Part shown: positions 9,601 to 16,439 of the stretch, piece after piece
Layout: each line of letters begins with the position of its first letter
How positions within the stretch are numbered: position 1 is the stretch's first letter
From: a virus
DNA length: 40,081 nucleotides
Direction: 5' to 3' (one strand)
IMG/VR virus record: IMGVR_UViG_3300025141_000253
Location: 1 to 40,081 of that record
The notes under the pieces: generated by a model
What the model saw: only the letters and a program-made list of their open reading frames with translations
What the model was told of the DNA's origin: nothing
Database searches by the model: none
Made by a program: the position numbers and the translations under genes

Positions 9601-12600
9601 TAAAAATTATTATTAGAATATAATCCTGCTTGTAATAATTGTTGTAATGAAATATAAAAAGGTGTATCTGGAAAAGTTTGAATTAATTGTGTAGTACCGT
9701 CATCTCCAACAGCATTTTTAATAATAAGTTGATTTGGATTGATCGTAAATGAACCGTTTGTAATTGTACCTGATGAATTTGCATTAAATGCAACTATTTG
9801 TGATGTATATTCAGTAACTCTAGAATTATAACCAACAAAATCAAACTCAACACCGCCTGTATTAGAATATTCAGTTACTGGAAATGTAACAAAATCTTTA
9901 CCTGATTGAGGATATTGATCATCATCATTAACATTTAGCATATGTTTATTAAAATTATAATCAAAAGCAACATTTAAACCTTCAACAGTAAGCGCAATAT
10001 TTCCTAGAGAATCGCCTGCTGTGGTATCAGTAACTGCAGCAGATGTGCATAATAATTTTACCTCTCCTACGCTACTATGAAATCCGTTTTTACCAACAAT
10101 TGTTACTGGATATTTAGATCCTCCTCGTGCAAATAAAGAATCTAAATTTGTTTGAACTACAGATGCTACATCTCCATAATATCCTCCATCAATAGCTTCA
10201 TTAGTAATAACATTAGCATTTCCAAGTCTAAAATAACTAGGAGATATAAAATTATTAGTATTTGATGTAATATTAGAAAGTCTTACAGTAGAATCAGGAA
10301 GTGCTATTTGATAATCTGTACTGAAGTTTAATCCATAATCTGCTCTATCCGTAGTAGTATCAATAAGTAAATCAACAACAACACTTCCATCACCTGTTGT
10401 GCGTCGTTGTTGTACAATATCAAATTTAGGAGCTGGAGGAGGAGTAAAAGGACTAAGAGTATCAATATAGCCAGTAGGAGTATAATCAATATATTCATCT
10501 GAATCTACATATACATTAGAAATATATTCCATACCACTTAATTGAACTTCGTGCTCACTTGTTCTATTTAAAGATGTAATTTTAAATAATTTTCCTGCTT
10601 TATTAGTATAAATTTGGGCAGAATTTACCGTACCAAAAGTACCTGGTTCCTCCATTTCTCCCAACATCCATAAATCACCTTTTTCAGGCTTATTATTTGC
10701 AGGAAAACCATTAAAACCCGCATCAAATGTTTTAGTTACAGCATTATATTGTGCGAGAACTGTAACATTAGCACCATCAATACCATAACTAACATTAGCA
10801 TTAGAAAGTACATATCCATTAGAACTAGCTTGTACATTATCTTGAGTTGTGAAAAGCGAAAACTTACCAGCGTCATTATCAAGAATATATAAATAAACAC
10901 TATCAGAATTTTGTTTTAATATTCTCATTGCTAAAGGATACGTGTTACTAGTAAAAACACTCTCATTTATATTAGGCGCAGTAAAGTATTCTACATATAT
11001 TTCTTTTTGCGCAGCATTAGCAGAACCTACTGTAGGTGCAAGGAAAGAATTTGATCTAATTCTACCACCATATCCGAAACTAAGTCCTATTTGCTGTTGA
11101 GATACAGAAATTACATCACCAGGAGTTAAAGTAAGAGCTTCAATAGAAGTAGTAAATTCAATACGTCTACGTAAATATTGAGATGCAGCAAGTTGATATT
11201 GTGCATATCTAAGTGCTTGACTTCTTCTTGTTACACCAATCAAATCTAAAGATGATACATTTACTATTGAATTTTTTTCTGTTCCATCATTCATTTCTGC
11301 AGTATCAATGCGAACTGTTTCTCGATTATAATGATTAGTAGGTTCTATATAACTAATATCAACCGCTGTTACAAGCTCACTTTCTTTAATTCCTGATATC
11401 TGAAATGAGCCATCTTTTATATTTGCTTCATTGAACATAGCTACAGGTAATTCATTAGGTACATCAACTGCTAATGTTAATTTTCCCATTGTATAAACAA
11501 GTACGCCACGAAAAGTTGAAGCTATTTCATTTAAAATATCCATCGCCTGACCTTGATCAGAAATAGTAATATCTAAAGTAAATCTTCTTTCTACAATTTT
11601 AGTTGAATTAGTTAAACCAATAAGAGCTTCTCTTATAGAAGTATAAGTACCTCTAGGTTTATGTCTAAAAGTATTATCTGCTAAAGCAGATACACCATCA
11701 AATCTACCATCTACAGTATTGCAAGCATCACAATACATAGCTATTTGATAAAATTTAAATTTATCAATTACATTTTCTGGAACACCTATTCCATAAGTAG
11801 TATTTGTTAATAAATCATATAAAATCCAAACAGGATTTTGAGTCCATGCATATACAAAAGTACCATCCCATGTACCTTCATAAATTGTTGGTCTATCTGT
11901 AGTTAGTTTTATATCTGGACCTGAATTTTGTAAACTATAACCAGCCTTTTGATAAGAATTTGAATTACTAGCAGATGCATCATCAACTACTTCTACCTCT
12001 CTCCAATCAATTTGACCATTTTGTAAAATTGGTTGATTATAATTAGTTGGAACTTTAACTAGCAATCCTTTTACTAATGATGTAAAATTTGGAACTCCAC
12101 CTGTATGCTCTGAATGAGCCTTAATTGCGTAACCTATATGAGCTGTTCTAGGATATGCTTGTTTTTTAAATTCAATTTCAAACCATCCTTTAACTGTAAC
12201 ATTATCATGAATTTTAGAAGAATCACTATCATCAGAAGTTTTCTTAATTGTAAATTTATACCCTTGTGCAGATCTTGCTTCTTCAGGGATTAAAACTGTA
12301 ACATCAAATCTAAATGATGTATTAGTTTTACCATTAATTTCTTTTTCTACAGTTTCAACAATTTGTGTAGTTCCTGTATAATCAAATATATCAATAGAAA
12401 TAGTTACACTGTGACCATGAATATTGCCTTGACTATCTTGATTAATCAATCCTCTTAACTCAAAAGCAAAACGTAATGCATCCCAAGCAGTAGCTGTACT
12501 AGTTGCTTGAAGTTCAACTTTAGATTCAGCTATACCAGCTACATTTCCTTTTTTAAGTTTAACAGGTGTTGAAAAATTTTGAGGAGTAACAACTTCCTCA

Positions 12601-13334
12601 CCAAAGATATCTAATGCATTTTGTGTTATAGTTCCTCTATTAGCTAATGTTTTAAATAAATTTGTATTTTCTAATCCATCTCCATCTAAATTTATTAAAT
12701 CATCAATATTACCTTCTTGAATTTCAATATCTTGAGGACCATTTGGGTTTATATTATAAACAGGTCCTTCTCCAAATCCAGTAGTAACAAAAAGTATATC
12801 AGTAGAATATAAAGTATTAGGATCTTCAACAGCACCACCACCGCCTCCGCCTCCTTTTCCACCACCGCCTCCTTTATTATGTACTCGAATATCATTCGCT
12901 ATATAGGTATGTTGTTGAGAAACTGTAAAGTTATAGCTCTCACCTCTTCCACCATATTCAATTGAATCAATTGGTGATAACTTACCATCATGAGTAACAA
13001 CTTGATCTTCTTCTGTAAATTTTCCTGCCTCTAAAAATAAACCATCTTCAAGAAGTAACCAATGATTAGGCGTAACAGTAAACTCTCCAGCCCAGTGTTT
13101 AATAGTTAAAAACTCATCATCTTCATGATGATATAATTTATTAACACTAGCAGGGCCAAGATTACCTTTTTTATCAAAAGCTAAAACTAAATCACCTAAT
13201 TCTATATTTTCTATTGTTTTCTTTGTACCATCTGCCATAGTAATTTGGGTACCGGCACTAAAACAACCTTTAGATCCCACTATATAGGGAACTTTATTTT
13301 CATCATAAAAAATATATTCTTTTGTAGTTACCAT
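6621..13334 (-). CDS. J: gpJ-like central tail tip / host specificity protein with N-terminal Hint domain
   Basis: This 2237-residue protein is the last of the lambda-order tail tip genes. Beyond residue 165 it follows lambda gpJ segment by segment: a start-of-core block (LYSTDILFVTTGFGEGPVYN), YPRTAHIGYAI, KGLLVKVPTNYN, GTWDGTFVYAWTQNPVWILYDLL and IAMYCD. A DGS..ISG block and an R...LRYAQYQL block come later. The C-terminal half has fibronectin-III-like units (around RVTNLEVTE... and TDYEISYRLS) and a HGLSNGASFVVRDV block resembling FCCH-type phage tail repeats. Lambda gpJ is 1132 residues, so this one is about twice as long, mainly from C-terminal beta domains. Uniquely, residues 24-153 are a Hint/intein-like domain inserted before the Gly-rich N-terminal linker (154-167); it is listed separately. 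The start is an ATG two bases past the gpI-like stop. Confidence 0.93.
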   Translation of the reverse strand: MVTTKEYIFYDENKVPYIVGSKGCFSAGTQITMADGTKKTIENIELGDLVLAFDKKGNLGPASVNKLYHHEDDEFLTIKHWAGEFTVTPNHWLLLEDGLFLEAGKFTEEDQVVTHDGKLSPIDSIEYGGRGESYNFTVSQQHTYIANDIRVHNKGGGGGKGGGGGGGAVEDPNTLYSTDILFVTTGFGEGPVYNINPNGPQDIEIQEGNIDDLINLDGDGLENTNLFKTLANRGTITQNALDIFGEEVVTPQNFSTPVKLKKGNVAGIAESKVELQATSTATAWDALRFAFELRGLINQDSQGNIHGHSVTISIDIFDYTGTTQIVETVEKEINGKTNTSFRFDVTVLIPEEARSAQGYKFTIKKTSDDSDSSKIHDNVTVKGWFEIEFKKQAYPRTAHIGYAIKAHSEHTGGVPNFTSLVKGLLVKVPTNYNQPILQNGQIDWREVEVVDDASASNSNSYQKAGYSLQNSGPDIKLTTDRPTIYEGTWDGTFVYAWTQNPVWILYDLLTNTTYGIGVPENVIDKFKFYQIAMYCDACNTVDGRFDGVSALADNTFRHKPRGTYTSIREALIGLTNSTKIVERRFTLDITISDQGQAMDILNEIASTFRGVLVYTMGKLTLAVDVPNELPVAMFNEANIKDGSFQISGIKESELVTAVDISYIEPTNHYNRETVRIDTAEMNDGTEKNSIVNVSSLDLIGVTRRSQALRYAQYQLAASQYLRRRIEFTTSIEALTLTPGDVISVSQQQIGLSFGYGGRIRSNSFLAPTVGSANAAQKEIYVEYFTAPNINESVFTSNTYPLAMRILKQNSDSVYLYILDNDAGKFSLFTTQDNVQASSNGYVLSNANVSYGIDGANVTVLAQYNAVTKTFDAGFNGFPANNKPEKGDLWMLGEMEEPGTFGTVNSAQIYTNKAGKLFKITSLNRTSEHEVQLSGMEYISNVYVDSDEYIDYTPTGYIDTLSPFTPPPAPKFDIVQQRRTTGDGSVVVDLLIDTTTDRADYGLNFSTDYQIALPDSTVRLSNITSNTNNFISPSYFRLGNANVITNEAIDGGYYGDVASVVQTNLDSLFARGGSKYPVTIVGKNGFHSSVGEVKLLCTSAAVTDTTAGDSLGNIALTVEGLNVAFDYNFNKHMLNVNDDDQYPQSGKDFVTFPVTEYSNTGGVEFDFVGYNSRVTEYTSQIVAFNANSSGTITNGSFTINPNQLIIKNAVGDDGTTQLIQTFPDTPFYISLQQLLQAGLYSNNNFYVGGSSFSHTQDNTINGTSHVEPLLIKARDVNEVTAFIDGIKITSSRLTLSTDDTYPQTVTVSSTTAGEKLKIITDVYTVPAIEVGDNVQFASGNTFPIVSTSYDSDPENGGPIAITDAAQTYPVVLTTSSPHGLSNGASFVVRDVVGMSNLNGNTFYANSTGLTTLELFDNEVRTANANGNLMLAYTSGGNIFTASDLQYNPAMTQNNIYTVTTGRTPKANIGALTVINMSPDIPTSLSNVNYESSVSTPLSKFSLGYSKATYPGLLRLANNGIYSLNFGSTYEPVFLESSDRVIRNARLGPISIRARNRNFQGRTSPFVTKSTYVETIPIQRVTNLEVTESLYIDTTVGVAVRATVSFDNIQGQEVTDYEISYRLSGGATDLTTFNTVKVGAIGADSDGKVRFTINQVNRGSVGGTNSIIIRVTPLNRDIRGITTEKEHIVIGKTAAPKNIFNFTGGQTDTQLTMLWEYVTTAAGALLDLDLQEILIRRSRGEISNTIANFNVAVPFAKVSAGTTRKSVPIDSFGEFTYLARTVDTSGNFSEDIQGFTFTSVKPQGSISMARYSESNPGGNVTVGYPNTNRTEVNYPSFTANNFGLVYALPSADTAKSSNEIDNANGATSGFSEISGSPTDLAVTGEQGVYLTQIRDIAYNRTFSVDADIEFSQGIKTTYNEMRSTVENGDEVTDANTALTTQANANIIQATGIAALLQNSYYDANNRTLISGSLDSPDNVFAIWNEGISSPPASGDYCNANSYALIANVLSSEQILLGESYFANGSSTGSNILYNVSAALDGTGIGTGGNTFSVVNLLDYADETVTTYEGGSNFLTDQTFLRTSTSDNVWLQSTPVSNGNVNTISFTASAVNDGFSIYNAPSQNFRWMQLKFVIDNSNPDQADFTLDKFNYTINKEQETFTISEAYAAAPTVIDITGANFIDTPSISLTPLENSPSTNVITLIATAISSTSVSVKAFITSDGSAAPTGGQTTINLTATGA
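12876..13265 (-). other. Hint (intein/BIL-like) domain within the gpJ-like protein
   Basis: Residues 24-153 of the gpJ-like protein form a compact Hint domain of about 130 residues. Block A is CFSAGTQITMADGTKKTIE, with C24 as nucleophile, followed by the ELGDLVLAFD strand. Block B is TVTPNHWLL (T88-x-x-H91). The C-terminal blocks are HTYIANDIRVHN, ending H152-N153. The residue after the terminal Asn is Lys154, not Cys, Ser or Thr, so classical protein splicing lacks its +1 nucleophile. This is the pattern of bacterial intein-like (BIL) domains that cleave, and sometimes splice, without it. No homing endonuclease is present. Flanks are ...VGSKG before and KGGGGGKGG after. Cleavage after N153 would leave a gpJ starting in a Gly/Lys-rich stretch, much like lambda gpJ (MGKGSSKG). 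Activity is inferred. Confidence 0.85.
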
Positions 13335-13336
13335 AT

Positions 13337-14113
13337 TTATTCATCTGCTCCTAAACTATTAGCAATTGGAGTTTGAGTAGCATCAAATATTGCTTGAACA
13401 GTTGGCGACTCTGATTGCCCATGTTGAGTACTTAATATATAACCACTTAAAAATTGTCCAGCAACTCTCATTAAACCATAATTTACAGAAACAGGAGTAC
13501 CAGAAGTAGTAGAATTTTGAAGAGAACCAAACATATTATTTTCTGATCGAGTTCCGGAGTCCTTTGTTTCTTGAATAGGTTTACCTTTAGGTTTGGAAGT
13601 AAAAAGAGCACCAATCGCAGAAAGAGCTAAATTTCCTAATATACCTTGAACAAAAGAGGGCATACCAGAAAAAGCCATTCCCATACTGCTCAGTAGTGAG
13701 CCGCCAAGAGTTGTAGGGGCTGCACCTACGGACCCATACATTGCTGTCATCATTCCAGGTGCCATTGGAGCTGCAGGAAGCATAAAAGCTAGTGCAACAA
13801 CAGCAACTGCTGCAAAAATAAATCCTCTTTTGCCGCCACCACCACATATTACCGGAGCTAAATAAATAATATCACCATCTTTTATCTTTTTTAAAGGAAA
13901 AGATTGGCGCTCAATAACTTTTAAATTTTTATCTAAATAAGTAAAACCTTCTTGAGATTGACCATTTTGAATTTGTTTTATATAATTTCCAAAATAAGTA
14001 TGCACACTACGCAGATAAAACTCTATATCATAGTATGAGCTAACATCTACTTGATATTCTAAATCATTAAAATAATCTTTAAAAGTCGGACTAATTTTAA
14101 TAGTTACAAACAT
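13337..14113 (-). CDS. I: Tail assembly protein gpI-like
   Basis: This 258-residue protein lies directly between the K- and J-like genes, as gpI does in lambda. Residues 1-92 look like a ubiquitin-like beta-grasp domain ending in KIKDGDIIYLAPVICGGGGKRG, and the Gly-rich joint is typical of gpI. Residues 97-175 are hydrophobic and rich in Ala, Gly and Met (FIFAAVAVVALAFMLPAAP and following), again as in gpI. The C-terminus (SVNYGLMRVAGQFLSGYIL) resembles the conserved end of the family. In lambda, gpI and gpK act in tail tip assembly with gpJ and are not kept in the mature virion. The gene abuts the JAMM gene without a gap. Confidence 0.85.
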   Translation of the reverse strand: MFVTIKISPTFKDYFNDLEYQVDVSSYYDIEFYLRSVHTYFGNYIKQIQNGQSQEGFTYLDKNLKVIERQSFPLKKIKDGDIIYLAPVICGGGGKRGFIFAAVAVVALAFMLPAAPMAPGMMTAMYGSVGAAPTTLGGSLLSSMGMAFSGMPSFVQGILGNLALSAIGALFTSKPKGKPIQETKDSGTRSENNMFGSLQNSTTSGTPVSVNYGLMRVAGQFLSGYILSTQHGQSESPTVQAIFDATQTPIANSLGADE

Positions 14114-14479
14114 TTATTTAAAATGGTCCTTTCGTAATTCATCAAATTTAAGAGCGTCAATATTATTATTCATCCAGTATATATAAAATTTATTATTGAA
14201 GCCAACTAAAAATTTATATTGTTGAAATGCAGCACTGATTTTATCGTCTTGACTTGGAATTGGCTTATCATCGCCTGGATGTGAATGAAAAATTCCCCAA
14301 ATATTTTCATACTTAATAAAAACTGCAGGATCTAATATAAAAGTAAATGTAGGTTCCATACTTATATTATCACAAGGAACATATGTAAAATCATTTAAAA
14401 TAACACCACATGCTTCTCTTGGATAATCTCTTAATGCATGATTATTCATATCTTCTTTTAATTTGGCATACCAATCCAT
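14114..14479 (-). CDS. JAMM/MPN metallopeptidase, gpK N-domain-like
   Basis: This 121-residue protein is a stand-alone JAB/MPN+ domain. It has the upstream glutamate in REACGVI (E22), then HSHP (H65, H67) and an aspartate in SQDD (D78 or D79), fitting the JAMM zinc motif E-Xn-HxH-X10-D with D78. The serine of the usual HxH-X7-S-X2-D form is displaced by one position. In lambda the JAMM domain is the N-terminal part of gpK, fused to an NlpC/P60 domain; here it is separate and follows the NlpC/P60 genes. The start overlaps the upstream gene by 22 bases. It probably cuts peptide or isopeptide bonds during tail tip assembly or cell-wall passage. Confidence 0.88.
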   Translation of the reverse strand: MDWYAKLKEDMNNHALRDYPREACGVILNDFTYVPCDNISMEPTFTFILDPAVFIKYENIWGIFHSHPGDDKPIPSQDDKISAAFQQYKFLVGFNNKFYIYWMNNNIDALKFDELRKDHFK

Positions 14480-14940
14480 TTAAATATTCCTATTGTATAA
14501 TTTTTATAATAACGACCATAAGGAGCTGTCCAACTAACATGATCAATCATAGTTTGTAATATCCTATTATTATCAATGTACAATGCACAATGGTTTGTAA
14601 CATTAGTTGATCCTAAAGACATTGTAATAACATTAAATTTTTCAGGAGTTTGTATTTTTTTCCACCCATATGCTTCTGTACCTCCTTTTTCAAAAGGACG
14701 ATCATGAGTTTTAATATACCAATCTTCATCTACTATATTACACCAATCAGATGTATCATATGGAATTTCAATATCTAGTTGTTCTTTATAGACAAGTCTA
14801 CAAAGATTAAAACAATCGATACCAGTTTCAGGATTATCGCCTAAGTGTAAATACGGTAAATTAAGATATTTATTATACCAAGGAATTATGTCTGTAAATT
14901 GCCCAGAGGCAATTGCTCCACTCGTTACTAATTGATTCAT
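14458..14940 (-). CDS. NlpC/P60 (C40) peptidase, gpK C-domain-like
   Basis: This 160-residue protein carries the canonical NlpC/P60 start WYNKYLNLPYLHLGDN and GIDCFNLCRLVY, with catalytic C43 and histidine H117 in TNHCALYIDNN, then ILQTM. That is the standard order for phage tail cysteine peptidases, which cleave peptidoglycan stem peptides during DNA entry. A longer reading beginning with TTG at 14964 is possible, but the ATG at 14940 is preferred because a GAGGGGAG box lies 11 bases upstream and the C40 homology begins after it. With this start it overlaps the preceding C40 gene by 68 bases. It is the better-conserved of two adjacent C40 proteins. Confidence 0.88.
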   Translation of the reverse strand: MNQLVTSGAIASGQFTDIIPWYNKYLNLPYLHLGDNPETGIDCFNLCRLVYKEQLDIEIPYDTSDWCNIVDEDWYIKTHDRPFEKGGTEAYGWKKIQTPEKFNVITMSLGSTNVTNHCALYIDNNRILQTMIDHVSWTAPYGRYYKNYTIGIFKWIGMPN

Positions 14941-15283
14941 ATCTTGATGTTCTCCCCTCTTCAAGATGTAACATATTACATGGTTTTAAAAACATCCCAA
15001 AATGTATTGGATATTTAAAATTCTTTGATCCAAATACCATTACATCAAAATCTTGAGCATCTGTCAATGAAACTTTTATACCATGTTCTAGTGCCCATTT
15101 ATTAATATCTTTAAAACTAACATCCTTCATCCATCGTCTATTTTTAATATTAGAAGGAATTAACTCTTCAATACAATTAATTTGTAATTCATTTTTATAA
15201 AACTCATTAATAATAGTAATGCAATTAATATCTAAATAATTATGTGAAATTCCTAAATAATTTATTATATTATTTCGTACCAT
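14873..15283 (-). CDS. Second, divergent NlpC/P60-like (C40) protein
   Basis: This 136-residue protein shows the C40 layout in diverged form. NYLDINCITIINEFY matches the region around the catalytic cysteine (C21), and FDVMVFGSKNFKYPIHFGMFL matches the DV-hydrophobic strand and catalytic histidine (H94). MLHLEEGRTSRYESI and WAIYRHNSLV follow as in typical phage C40 C-termini. The usual GiDC is replaced by DINC, and the N-terminal aromatic segment is shortened. It overlaps the radical SAM gene upstream by 19 bases and the next C40 gene by 68 bases. It may be a second cell-wall peptidase or a degenerate or regulatory copy. Composition is as A+T-rich as the radical SAM gene beside it, so the two may have arrived together. 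Confidence 0.72.
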   Translation of the reverse strand: MVRNNIINYLGISHNYLDINCITIINEFYKNELQINCIEELIPSNIKNRRWMKDVSFKDINKWALEHGIKVSLTDAQDFDVMVFGSKNFKYPIHFGMFLKPCNMLHLEEGRTSRYESISNEWSNCLWAIYRHNSLV

Positions 15284-16437
15284 TGTTCTAACTCTGGATA
15301 AATTTTTATAAAAGATATATTATTAAGTTTATCAATTTGTTGATTATATTTTTTAAACTCTTTTAAAAGATAATCTTCATTTTCAGTATCATTTTGTAAA
15401 TATAAAAGAGTTTTATTAAAATTTATTAATTCAGACTCGCTAAAAGAAAATTTCTTTTTTAATAGTGAAAATTTTCTTATAATTATATTTTTTATATTAG
15501 GTGGTAATAATCTACAATCTAAATAAGTTGGAGTATCTAAAATACTTAAATATGTAGATATACCTATAGATTTTAAATAAATAATTAATTCAACAGTAGT
15601 TAATATACTATATATAGATACTGTACAACTAACTGTTTGTACATATTTTCTTACTTTTTTTATGTTCTTTTCAAAATTATCCCAATTAAAATTAGTTCTA
15701 CTATATTCACAATGATCTTTATAACCATCTACACTAGGCCATAAAGAAATATTATCAAACTTAGACCATAATTCAAAAACATCATAATTTTTATATATTA
15801 AAGTACTTAAATTAGTATTATATGTAAGTTCAACATCTGTTTTGTTATTATCTATAAGCCATTGTAATAATTTATAATGACCATCCATTATTAAAGGTTC
15901 GCCACCAGCAAAATAAAAATATTTTACTGAATCTTTAATTTGTTTTAAATATTCCCAGAAATCATCATTATCAGTAAAATAATCTCGAATCTTTGGAGAA
16001 TTTTTAAACTGTGAAATATATTTAGCATCTTTTATCCATGCTGTTGAAGAACCTGGACCGCATATTCTACATTTAAAATTACATTTATTACTAAATCTAA
16101 TATCTAAATATATAGGGTTATTAGATATACTTCCATCTTCTTTTGTAGCATCTTGTAGTTTACTAAATTGAGCAAATCTTTTATTTACTTGTTGACGATT
16201 AGATTCTGCACCTAAATCTTCTTTATCATAACATACTTCTTGACAAATACCAGGAGTATTTCCTGCTAAAAAATTTTTTCTTATATTTTTATAATACTTA
16301 TTATTAAAAACTGATGAAATAGGAGTAGAAGATGGTGCTGCACTTTCTGCTCCTCTACGAATATGACAACATAAACGATAAGTACCTCCTACATCTCCGA
16401 ATAAATGTATCCAGGGTAAAATACATCCTTTTATCAT
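15265..16437 (-). CDS. Radical SAM protein with N-terminal twitch-like cysteines
   Basis: This 390-residue enzyme has the radical SAM CxxxCxxC motif CNFKCRIC at residues 119-126 (C119, C123, C126). SAM-binding features follow, including the glycine patch FAGGEPLI and a barrel strand SLWPSVDG. The N-terminus has its own cysteines (C5 in CILPWIHL, C23-C24 in RLCC, then C65 and C69), resembling the twitch-type auxiliary site found at the N-terminus of several phage and bacterial radical SAM proteins. The gene lies between the gpL- and gpK-like genes, an order not seen in lambda, with an AAGGA box 7 bases before the ATG. It is distinctly more A+T-rich than the flanking tail genes, suggesting a later insertion. 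Target unknown; a tail tip protein is the simplest candidate given co-transcription. Confidence 0.85.
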   Translation of the reverse strand: MIKGCILPWIHLFGDVGGTYRLCCHIRRGAESAAPSSTPISSVFNNKYYKNIRKNFLAGNTPGICQEVCYDKEDLGAESNRQQVNKRFAQFSKLQDATKEDGSISNNPIYLDIRFSNKCNFKCRICGPGSSTAWIKDAKYISQFKNSPKIRDYFTDNDDFWEYLKQIKDSVKYFYFAGGEPLIMDGHYKLLQWLIDNNKTDVELTYNTNLSTLIYKNYDVFELWSKFDNISLWPSVDGYKDHCEYSRTNFNWDNFEKNIKKVRKYVQTVSCTVSIYSILTTVELIIYLKSIGISTYLSILDTPTYLDCRLLPPNIKNIIIRKFSLLKKKFSFSESELINFNKTLLYLQNDTENEDYLLKEFKKYNQQIDKLNNISFIKIYPELEQWYEII

Positions 16438-16439
16438 AA

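Noticed and set aside
12837-12878. Gly codon tract after the Hint domain as a DNA repeat element
   Set aside because: It is the coding sequence of the Gly-rich N-terminal linker of gpJ-type proteins.
13587-13847. Overlapping 86-codon frame within the gpI-like gene
   Set aside because: It is rich in Cys, Trp and Phe, read from low-complexity Gly/Ala sequence of gpI in another frame, with no credible ribosome-binding site.
14941-14964. TTG start for the NlpC/P60 gene at 14964
   Set aside because: The TTG lies within or before the GAGGGGAG ribosome-binding site of the ATG at 14940.
14458-15283. NlpC/P60 proteins as the phage endolysin
   Set aside because: Both lie in the gpK position of the tail tip cluster; this points to tail-associated peptidases.
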